The notes beneath the pieces were generated by a model, which worked only from the letters and a program-made list of their open reading frames with translations, made no database searches and was not told the DNA's origin. Source: Chara braunii (Eukaryota > Streptophyta > Charophyceae > Charales > Characeae). Taken from it: a stretch of 27,962 nt of DNA. The DNA lies in the NCBI GenBank assembly GCA_003427395.1, contig BFEA01000337.1, positions 631,484 to 659,445 on the forward strand. The letters run 5' to 3'. Both the position numbers and the translations under genes were made by a program. This document shows positions 1 to 6,960 of this stretch, in pieces (position 1 is the first letter of the stretch; each line of letters begins with the position of its first letter).

Positions 1-381
1 GTATTAGATGTAAACATCTACGACGTCCTTTTCGGCCTTCCCGCTCTTGTGGCGCTACGAGCAAAATTGGATTTCGAGCGACGGTCAATCATCCTCTGAA
101 GTACGGGAGAAAAGCCCTATGTTGTACCTATGAGGCTGAACCTTCGTACTACCATCAACGCAGTTTCGCGAGTTTCTCTGATGATAGCGGGAACTCTTCG
201 CATGATCATCTGGGAAAACTCTGCAGGCGGTGAGCCATCATCGAAAGATACGGATACTAGCAGTGACAAAAATAATCCGGAAATCCTAAAACTTGCACGA
301 CAGCATGTTTACTACCCACCACCCAGAACGATCGCAAGAACGATGCATCTAACTACTCGAAATGAACAAAGGACCTAGGCA
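1..381 (+). pseudogene. pol fragment: end of retroviral-type aspartic protease and start of linker
   Basis: Frame 1 opens at base 1 and contains YDVLFGLPALVALRAKLDF. This resembles the end of the retropepsin fold in Ty3/gypsy pol (YDVILGMPFL...A.LDF), where the protease that matures Gag and Pol ends. The catalytic DTG is upstream of the window. The frame is broken by TGA at 109-111 and then stays open to the TAG at 376-378. Assignment to protease rests on this short C-terminal resemblance and on its position before reverse transcriptase. Confidence 0.55.
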
Positions 382-888
382 ATGATTTTGGGCGAACCCC
401 TCGTACGGATCTCAAGGATGGTCGATTCTCCGGAACCCCCTCGGACCCTGTACGAAGGAACGGCCCATCTTCTCGCACGATACAACGATAAGAGAGCTTT
501 TTGCGACATCACGGGCCTACCACGATCCTTGTTGTCACCCACAAAAGAAGTACGACTGCTACACCTGGGGGCGGAGGCCAGTTCTTTGAAACCCCCTGGG
601 CGTCTCAAGGCTGAATCAGATGAGCTCGGAGTAAAAATCGCAACTAGAACCGTACCATGGCAAGATATCTGTGACGGAATCACCTCGGAGGGACACGTGG
701 CCATCCGGGAGGAAGACGCCCAGATGATGGCCATGGTGTTCTCCTGGCGGTCGGACCATTCGTTTATCTCTGCGCCACCACCCGATGTGGCGAAACAAGC
801 ACGTACGAAGTCGATTGACGTACGGATCTGGATCAGTTTTTCGAGTTACATGTTTCACAGTACGTACCTGATGAGATTCATCATTTGA
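382..888 (+). pseudogene. pol linker between protease and reverse transcriptase (copy A)
   Basis: This 168-codon open frame precedes the RT. Its second half matches copy B near 26560-26735: GHVAIREEDAQ and MVFSWRSDHSF here pair with KHVAI.EEDA and TVFSWRSDNSF there, and DELGVKI pairs with FEIGIRI. It ends in the frame opposite to the following RT piece, so a frameshift separates them near 860-885. No catalytic motif is visible. In Ty3/gypsy pol this position is the poorly conserved connector between protease and the RT fingers. Confidence 0.6.
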
Positions 889-1797
889 TTGCGGACATTC
901 TGACGGAATATCAGGGAGCGATTAGCGTGACGGGCACTGACATCAGCTTGTCGTTGGTCATTCAACACGAAATTCAGACAGGAAATCATTCCCCAGTTCA
1001 CTGCAAGCTCGACCGATATTCCCTGATAGAACGAAAAAAGACTCTCGAACGAATTCGGGAATTCGAAGCAAGCAGTTGGATCGAACCCGCCACTGGACCA
1101 TGGTCATTTCCAGTAGTATTAGTACCGAAGAAAAACAGATCAATCCGCGATTGCATCGATTATCGCAAACTGAATGAGATCACGATTAAAGATGTGTATC
1201 CTCTCCTCCGGCTTGATGATTTGCTGGATGCAATTTGATGTGCTAATTATTTTAGCAAGTTTGATATTCGGCATGGTTTTCATCACATTCTGGTTAAGGA
1301 GGAAGATCGGCCGAAGATGGTCTTCGTGTTGTTTGAAGGCACGGGCAGTGGGTTCGATGTCCGATGGGAATTTGTAACGCGCCTGCCACGTTTCAGCGAG
1401 CGAAGAACGTGACGTTCCAAAACTTCATCAACAAGACTCGGTTGACTCAAGGAATTATCAACTTCTGCGTCATCGTCTACATGGATGATATCCTTGTCTA
1501 CTCGGAAACCTATCACGGACATGCGCAACACATTGAATGGACGTTGGGAGCGCTGAGAGACGCTGGATTCAAGATCATCGCGCTCGAGAAGAGCGACTTT
1601 TTCCTTTCGGAAATTTTGTTCCTGTGTTACGTCGTGACACGTGGAGGAGTGCGGCCTGACTCAAGAAAGATCTCGGCGGTAAGAGAAGCTCCTGTTCCCA
1701 CGTCGTTGACGCAGGTTCGAGTCTTCTTGGGGTTGGCATCGTACTATCGTCGTTTCATCAAAGGCTTCGCCGCGATTGCACGACCACTAACGAGACA
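885..1797 (+). pseudogene. pol: reverse transcriptase domain (copy A), broken
   Basis: This is the RNA-dependent DNA polymerase that copies the element RNA into DNA in the cytoplasmic particle. The first piece (885-1238) carries the pre-RT segment VIQHEIQTGNHSPVHCK and the RT start WIEPATGPWSFPVVLVPKK, then RDCIDYRKLNEITIKDVYPL. TGA at 1236-1238 stands where copy B has Gly (LLDVIGCAN). Reading continues with CANYFSKFDI. Just after VFVLFEGT a frameshift is needed to reach MGICNAPATFQ at 1364. The catalytic box YMDD is intact at 1478-1489, followed by ILVYSETYHGHAQHIEW and the thumb FLGLASYYRRFIKGFAAIARPL. The palm is therefore recognisable, but at least one stop and one frameshift inactivate it. 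Confidence 0.92.
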
Positions 1798-1860
1798 AGT
1801 AGCAGTTCTCCCATGTGGCAAGAAGCAGATTGGTGGCAATGGGCGACAGAGGTAATTCCA
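1797..1860 (+). other. deletion scar: RNase H missing from copy A
   Basis: Right after the RT thumb (ending ARPL, about 1790) the sequence jumps to a segment that aligns with the start of the PHD-finger linker of copy B (TTCTCCC...ATGTGGC, about 1806-1820). The material between those points in copy B, roughly 24957-25523 or about 0.57 kb, holds the whole RNase H domain and is absent here. The junction lies near 1795-1800. No obvious direct repeat is left at the joint that I can see. Confidence 0.7.
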
Positions 1861-2432
1861 TAACCCCTCTTTCTCCCCTCTCGTCTTCATCTCGTCTCTC
1901 CCTGCCTGATAAATTTTGTAAGTTTTTAGAAGCAATCTCCCGTGTGTACTCGGTCTTCATGCGTCCTAACGGGGAAGGCTATGCGGAATGGGTAGATTGT
2001 CGACAGTGCGTCGCACTAGCCCATGGCTCGTGCATCCAATACAGAAACGACAGTAAACCGTGGTTGTGCCCCTTGTGTCGGGTCGACAAGCTCCCCACCG
2101 AAGCTCGCTTTTTGGATGCCACGTCAGAAGGATTGGAGAAGACCCGGAAGTTTAGAAGGGCTGAAGTATGGACCGACATCGCTCTGATTGTTACCTTAGT
2201 GGGTAACCCCCTCCAGAATTTCACCAAGGAAGATCGGAGGAGGGCTAATGAAAGGGCTCGGGATTATCGATGGGTCGAGGTTAGGTTAGAGAAACGAAAA
2301 ACGGACGGCAGTGGGATTTGGATGGTTGAACCGCACCTTTTCATGAGGTATGACTGGGTGAAGACAGCACACGAGGAAACGGCAACCCATTTTGCCGTAC
2401 GGATTACGGAATCTGCGATCGACGAAAAATGA
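1815..2432 (+). pseudogene. pol: PHD-type zinc finger and integrase N-terminal zinc site (copy A)
   Basis: This 205-codon frame has a C4HC3 PHD-finger spacing: Cys35, (Leu38, which is Cys in copy B), Cys62-x2-Cys65-x4-His70-x2-Cys73-x11-Cys85-x2-Cys88. The hallmark Trp sits two residues before the last Cys pair (WLCPLC). The finger spans 1917-2078. PHD fingers commonly bind histone H3 tails, so a chromatin-reading role is possible but is my inference. The frame then runs into AHEETATH, the His pair of the integrase HHCC zinc domain. A one-base slip near 2425 moves the frame; the Cys pair CRVC follows in the next piece. Copy B has the same finger, with a different zinc ligand lost. Confidence 0.75.
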
Positions 2433-3334
2433 ATGGTATTCGTCCAATATTCGAGACGATGTGAAATTCATCGTCGCGAACTGTCGAGTCTGCGCTGCTG
2501 ATAAGGCGTCGATTCAACCGCCAAGATCGATAGTGCCGACGGTAGTTGAACGGCCTTTTCAAAGGGTTAGCATGGATACTACCAATATTATGGGACCCAC
2601 TGGCCCTAATAGTTTTGACTCGTGAGTATTCCATCCTGTTGGTATTTGTCGACCATTTTTCAAAATGGATCGAGGTCTATCCATGTCGCACGCGACAAGC
2701 TGCCGAAATCGCGTGGTATGTTAACCGTTTTCTCGGGGTGCACCAGGATACAGAAGAAATCCTTACCGATAACAGGGGAGAATTCAGAGGAGAAGTATTA
2801 AGGAATCTGGTCATACACTGTGCCGCTGTGCGGAATACCGCACCCCACATGTCACAATCCAATGGGCTGGTAGAAAACGCGAATAGGGTGATAAAGACAG
2901 CACTGCGGCGAAACATCGTGGCCCGGGATCCGAGGCCTTGGCCCGATATCGTCGACCACATCTTGGCGGTCCATCGCGGAACGCCCCACGAATCGACGGG
3001 CGTGAGCCCCTTCCAATTAAGGACCAATAGCGTCGCTTGCGTTTCGATACCGAGCCTCCCTGATGAATCGACGCTCAACCACCGGCCTACGAGGGCCACG
3101 GCTCGGGACAAGGCCAAGCGGCACTTAGAGCTAATGGAACAGTCCCTCCCACTAAGTCCCCAGATTAGCCCGAACACGCCAGAAAATGACCAAATTGGCC
3201 CACGGCCGACAGGTCCGAAGCTACGAGGCTCGGAACGGGAACGCAGGTCCACGGCCCAGTACAAATTGGGGGACATCGTGCAGGTAAGGAAATGTGCTCG
3301 TCAGGGTAAGCCAGCGCCACGACTCTTTGGGTGA
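2392..3334 (+). pseudogene. pol: integrase, HHCC end and DDE core (copy A)
   Basis: Integrase inserts the DNA copy into the chromosome. The frame at 2392-2625 carries NEWYSSNIRDDVKF and the zinc pair CRVC. A frameshift near 2620 leads into the 2546-3334 frame with the rve core. The catalytic triad is complete: Asp at 2651 (LVFVDHFSKWIEVYP), Asp at 2768 (ILTDNRGEF) and Glu at 2873 (NGLVENANR), with 34 residues between the last two. HILAVHRGTPHESTG and SPFQL follow, as in Ty3/gypsy integrases. The frame ends at TGA 3332-3334. Copy B has TGA at the homologous codon, even though the conserved C-terminal segment continues beyond it. Confidence 0.93.
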
Positions 3335-3582
3335 TTCCGCGTGATTCAGCTCGGACCGAACGGCGTGAACACCGTGCAGCTTGCGCCTGAGGTCTCCGGC
3401 AGCCGATCGGCTCGTCCGATCATTCGCCACGTGTCCTACCTACGTCCTCTCCCTTCTTCCCCATTTTGCCTTCATCTGATTCCTCCTCCGCTGCGGAAGA
3501 GGACGATGACCGCTTATCACCTATCTTTCCTTCTTCATATCGTTCTTTCCCAGATAACCCGTCCCCGCCACTATCGCCATGA
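3335..3582 (+). pseudogene. pol: integrase C-terminal (GPY/F-like) segment and acidic pol tail
   Basis: After the TGA the same frame continues FRVIQLGPNGVNTVQL and then IIRHVSYLRPL. This is the usual end of a Ty3/gypsy integrase (GPFRV...HVSLLRP) and pairs with FRVVELGPNGVNTVRL in copy B. No chromodomain follows. A frameshift around 3445-3470 moves the acidic Ser/Pro tail (AAEEDDD, then PPLSP) to frame 1, which stops at TGA 3580-3582. Copy B has the matching tail SEEESDD...PSPLSP. The pol stop overlaps the start codon of ORF X as ATGA. Confidence 0.7.
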
Positions 3583-4060
3583 GCTTTTTCACAGAGCGAG
3601 CCCTCGGCGACCATCTTTTAACGCCACGGGGTTATATCTCGGCGATTCGGCAGGTGTGCCATCCACGACGCAATCAGGATCTTCTACGGCTAGCGCATTC
3701 TTCTGCACTTCAGGGGTGTATGCAGCGGCGAAGTTCCGATTCGCAGGCAGTCCGCAGGCGATGATACTGGTAGAAGCAGTGGCTGTCCATCGGCGATCGG
3801 CTCCAGGAATCAGCCACATGTCTACGGTCGTCGGTTTCAGCGGTGACATCAGCACGGTCAATGCGCTCCAACATACAGCCATCCGGACGCAACTGAGAAA
3901 GTGGGCGCAACAACTGGCCGGGGACTGGAACCGCTCTCTTACGCGCCCCGGGGAGAATCGTTTCCCCATGGACGGCGTCGAGCTCGAAGGGATCCGGGCA
4001 TTCCAGCATGAGCCAGCGGTGGTGCTGCCAGAACTCATCCCCTTCCAGCCTCCCCGATGA
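3579..4060 (+). pseudogene. ORF X (copy A), conserved accessory ORF after pol, unknown function
   Basis: I do not recognise this protein of about 160 residues. It starts at ATG 3579, overlapping the pol stop (ATGA), and begins MSFFTERALGDHLLTPRGY. A one-base deletion near 3695 shifts the frame; AFFCTSGVYAAAKFRF and VVGFSGDISTVN then follow in frame 2, up to LIPFQPPR and TGA at 4058-4060. Copy B (22713-23197) aligns over the full length: RPRGHISS, EFRFVRVSD, VIVSFGGDLT, and an end FLPFAPPQ. Both copies stop inside an ATGA that also starts ORF Y. There is no signal peptide, membrane span or zinc knuckle. Being conserved at the protein level in two diverged copies, it was probably functional in the parent element. 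Confidence 0.7.
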
Positions 4061-5083
4061 ACCACTCCCAACTCTCCACTTTTGCCCTCCCATCTCTTTT
4101 TCCCACCTTTTGGCAATCTAGTCTCCACCCTCGTCTCTCCTTTCTCTTACAGCCGCTCGCAGTCCCTATTCTCGATCCTGGCAGTGGCGACTTTGGCGCA
4201 AGCACTTCGTCGAGCTGTCGGTGTGCCTAGTCGGGATACGAATCACGTGGGCGAGGGACGAAGACCATCGCGAGTGGAGCGAGTACTTGGAGTGGCTGAT
4301 TATCCAGGCTTGGAGAACAGACGTGGAGGGCGATCTTCTTGGATTCCTGTTTGGATCGGTGCGGCCCAGCCATCGCCACCCAATCGTCCTAGAGCTCACG
4401 GTCCCACTCGCGCAGCTAGCAGACGATCTTTCCCTGGAGATCGTCTCGCAAAGTGACGAGAACCCGGTCCCGCACGTTCTCACGCGGACCTTGGCGCCAT
4501 ATCTTCAGTGGTCAGCGTGCCTAGAGGAGCCGGGAAACAACTGCAACCCGCCATCGCAGCGGGATTATCTGAGCCAACGAGAGATCATCGATCTCGCCTA
4601 CTTCCGGGATCAAACGGCTACCGAGGACGAGGCGGTAGCAACAGAGGAAGAAGCAGCAGAAGAAGAAGAGGAGGCCGAGGAAGAAACTCCCGAAGAGGGG
4701 TGTTACAGTGAGCACAGCGAAGGGGAGCAAAGTGAGGAGGAGGAGGAGGAAGAAGAACAAGACGACGAGGAGGAAGAAGAAGAAGATCAGGAGGAGCTAG
4801 AAAATTCAGAGTGGGAAGGATTTGAGGAGGAGGTGCGTACGGAGGCTCGAGAACAGGCCCAAGCGCAGAAAAGGTAGGAGATCGCGGCTGGAAAGTGACA
4901 GCTGGAGTTTGCCAGCGCAGCAGGTCCGCCGACCATAGACGATCCAGGGCGAGATTCAAAGCCGCCCAAGCCCGAACATGGGGACCCAGCTGCCGAGACT
5001 TCGGCCGCACCGGCAAGGCGGCGACGAAGCCGATCCCCCTCCCCCTCCACCACCGACCGTCCACCAGTTCGAACCCGTACTGA
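4057..5083 (+). pseudogene. ORF Y (copy A), acidic then Arg/Ser-rich accessory protein, unknown function
   Basis: The start is ATG 4057-4059, inside the ATGA that ends ORF X. It opens MNHSQLSTFALPSLFPTFW, against MNQHRLSTFGLSSDLPTFW in copy B. A one-base deletion near 4184 shifts to frame 3, which runs WRLWRKHF, LIIQAWRTDVEGDLLGFLF, then LTRTLAPYLQWSAC. From about 4615 to 4850 the protein is almost all Glu/Asp with scattered Ser. TAG at 4875 and TGA at 4896 interrupt it, but the same frame continues to a basic ARRRRSRSPSPS tail, and homology with copy B ends near 5083. Expected length is about 330 aa. No known domain is recognised. The acidic-basic layout suggests a nucleic-acid or chromatin-associated protein, which is inference only. 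Confidence 0.7.
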
Positions 5084-5613
5084 TGTGGGGCATCGGGCTT
5101 CGTCCCCGGTCGTTATCCCGCCGTCCCCTTGGCCATCTCACCCTCCGCCAGGTTACCACCCGCGTTGTCTTTCCCCGCAACACCTTTCCCTTCGACACCT
5201 TCTGTTTCTTCTACGCCACCCGTCTTATTGTCACAATCCATCCCCACCCTTCAACCCGATGCGCCCTCCCCGACTTCTACCTCCATATCCTTTTCCTGAG
5301 CGCCGCGTAGCGAGGCCACAATATGATCGAAGTTTACTGCATGATTACGGTGACTATCCCCGCATGCGAAAACTACGACCATTTCTGAGCGGCCCTCTTC
5401 CGCACCTTCACCACCCTGTACCCAGACTACCTCGCTTTTCTCCCCCATACTGGTAATCGCTTCCCCCGTTTCGACCGGATTGTTAGATATCAATAACTTC
5501 CGGAAACGGTGGCGAGGTTGGATAGTTTCCTGCCCCCTCTCCCGATTAACCCCCCTGCTCGCCATGCTCCCATGTATCGTCTTCCCTTCCCTCTCCCCGT
5601 TGGACACTGCTGA
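4978..5613 (+). pseudogene. ORF Z (copy A), third accessory ORF overlapping Y, unknown function
   Basis: This frame-1 ORF overlaps the end of Y by about 105 bases. It starts at ATG 4978 and has a proline run, then GIGLRPRSLSRRPLGHLTLR, which pairs with ALGLRPQSLCRRPLDYLTLR in copy B. Codon by codon, most differences in this stretch fall in third positions, which supports this frame. Later blocks also pair: VYCMITVTIPACENYDHF with LYCIITGSIPACEDYEKF, and YRLPFP with IRLPFP just before the stop (TGA 5611-5613). In-frame stops at 5308, 5386 and 5494 inactivate it. Expected length is 211 aa, against 209 in copy B. I recognise no family. Confidence 0.6.
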
Positions 5614-5857
5614 TCGGTCTATTGGTGCGCGTGCCGCTGCAATGACGCGTGTAATCCCCTCCTTGGATTGTCAATGGCCCTTCCTAAGGAATTAGTAGTT
5701 AGAGTTGTGTTTGCCACACTGAACGACGTCCACACTCATTCAAACGGTAAGCGGCACAAAAGGAAAAGCTCTACGTGTCGATCGATTAGAGAGACCGACA
5801 CGTGTCAAACAAGCAAGCAGAAACTTACTAATATTGGAACCCCCTGGGCGTCACATA
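5614..5857 (+). other. 3' untranslated region of copy A
   Basis: This is non-coding sequence between ORF Z and the LTR. It contains a short hairpin (ACGTGTCG at 5773-5780 and CGACACGT at 5796-5803). It also holds the block GCAAGCAG...ATTGGAACCCCCT immediately before the palindrome, which is closely matched in copy B. A classic purine-only polypurine tract is not evident beside the LTR. Confidence 0.5.
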
Positions 5858-5864
5858 TGTGACG
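5849..5864. repeat. 16-bp perfect palindrome at the internal/LTR boundary (copy A)
   Basis: CGTCACATATGTGACG is a perfect palindrome. Its core GTCACATATGTGAC recurs at the same place in copy B (21017-21030), preceded in both by GGAACCCCCT(G/T)GGC. If the LTR begins with TG as is usual, it begins inside this palindrome at 5858 (TGTGACGAACC). Confidence 0.85.
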
Positions 5865-6177
5865 AACCAAGCTCCGCGGCGCCGGATTTTCTGCGCGAAT
5901 GCAATGAGGGGTCCTAAGCTAGGAAGGTTGGGCTAATTACGAGAGATCGGGATTGGAAGGAAATTGCATCAGTGTCCTCGCTTCTTCGTCTTTTTGCGTT
6001 GGTTCCTTTCAGATGGCTGGATCAAGCCCGGGTGAGCCCCAGGACGATCGATTGGTTGATTGGCTGTGTGAGTGGCGTGCTGTCCAACGTTCGATTAATA
6101 AATATTGACGTCATTTCTTTTGTTTCGGTTTCGGACCCTCTTAGGCGCGGACATCGCGCGGGAATTCTGCTTCGTTC

Positions 6178-6216
6178 TTTTTGAATTTTCTTTTTGAATT
6201 TTCTTTTTGAATTCCT
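6178..6216. repeat. 13-bp tandem repeat, three units
   Basis: TTTTTGAATTTTC is repeated twice exactly (6178-6203), and a third unit differs at its end (6204-6216). It lies inside the putative LTR. Confidence 0.9.
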
Positions 6217-6647
6217 TTTCAGATTTTGTCTAGCCTATACGACTCTCAGAATTTCAGACTTTCCTTTCATAGTTTGTGCCTTTTGTTTTTTTCGCATTAG
6301 ATAGAAATTTAAAAATTTTGCAATTAGGATTTTCTCTTGCCGCGCGGCGCTTTTTGCTTACGTGCTTCTTTGTGCGGCTGCAACGAAACTCTGATTAGTC
6401 GGCGCCTTTAATCGTGTGTGTAACTGTAATTTTGGGCGGGCGCACTTGTAACTGTATCTCTCTTCTTGTTTCGCCTTTCCCGCCCTTCTTCTCTTTCTTT
6501 TCGCTGTGTTTTGATAGTCGTGATCTGCAAGATCGGATCGATGCGTGGAGAGCGGCTACGTCCCCCACGTCGTGATTGGGCCATGCGTTCCTTCTCTAAT
6601 CTTCCTTATAAGTCCTTGTAATTTCGTGCTCTTCGCGCATGCATGCA

Positions 6648-6660
6648 CGCTATAAATTTT
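6648..6660 (+). promoter_or_regulatory. possible LTR TATA box
   Basis: GCTATAAATTTTGG follows a GCATGCATGCACGC stretch in the putative LTR, where a U3 promoter would be expected. A similar TATATAAATTTTG lies near 7000. There is no transcript evidence, so this is motif and context only. Confidence 0.35.
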
Positions 6661-6960
6661 GGTTGAGCGATTAGTTAGCTCTCTTAACCAACTGTTGGAA
6701 GCTCAGGGTTGTGCGATCAAAGAGGGTCGGCACACGAGCGAAGTAAGAGGTGAGTAGAGCAGGAGTCGGGCGACCCGACGAGCTGGTGCCAAACGCGCGG
6801 GGTTGACGCGGGCCACTATGGACTGTGGGCGAGGGCGAGCCTGACGGGTGAGGGAGGACTAAGCGGGGTGACGACTTCGTGGGTAGGTGCGCGACGACGG
6901 ACTGTCCGCATCGGAGAGAGACAGAGAGAGGAAGAGGGAGCTGAGGTTGACGGACGCGGA

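Larger units (their letters stand above)
1..5857 (+). mobile_element. Ty3/gypsy retroelement copy A, internal region (5' end outside window)
   Basis: This stretch reads, in order, as protease tail, reverse transcriptase, PHD finger, zinc-binding and DDE integrase, an integrase C-terminal segment, and three extra ORFs (X, Y, Z). It ends at a palindrome that probably marks the 3' LTR. The RT-RNase H-integrase order of the family (RNase H is missing here but present in copy B) identifies Ty3/gypsy (Metaviridae). I see no chromodomain and no CCHC zinc knuckle, and gag would lie before the window. The copy is dead: it has in-frame stops (109, 1236, 3332), several frameshifts and a deletion of most of RNase H. 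Copy B on the other strand at 19921-26735 is a relative that allows each decayed reading frame to be traced. Confidence 0.9.
5858..6960 (+). mobile_element. probable 3' LTR of copy A (right end uncertain)
   Basis: The left edge is set by TGTGAC at the palindrome that ends the internal region. Parts resemble the putative LTR of copy B: TTTTGCAATTAGGATTT at about 6317-6333 and a TGTGTAAYTGTAATT-like stretch near 6416-6430. It holds an AATAAA (6097-6102), a 13-bp triplet repeat and a TATA-like box. The right end cannot be fixed, because no second LTR of this copy is in the window and no clear matching terminal repeat was found. The end given assumes a length like copy B's LTR (about 1.1 kb). Confidence 0.45.

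Noticed and set aside
584-600. AACCCCCTGGGCGTC in copy A matching the LTR-boundary block at 5838-5852
   Set aside because: It lies in the pol linker, and the homologous place in copy B lacks it (CAGTTTGGGCGT), so the match is most likely chance.
2677-3276. 199-codon minus-strand open frame
   Set aside because: It is antisense to the integrase core, which has clear catalytic motifs on the plus strand.
3589-4128. 179-codon minus-strand open frame
   Set aside because: It is antisense to ORF X. The plus-strand reading aligns with copy B, and this one shows no independent support.
6767-6781. GTCGGGCGACCCGAC hairpin as a terminator
   Set aside because: It is a short palindrome in a eukaryotic context without a T run, so there is no basis to call a terminator.
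6785-6803. TGGTGCCAAACGCGCGGGG as a primer-binding site after the copy A LTR
   Set aside because: The preceding sequence does not end in CA or match the TGTGAC terminus, and I could not assign a tRNA with confidence.
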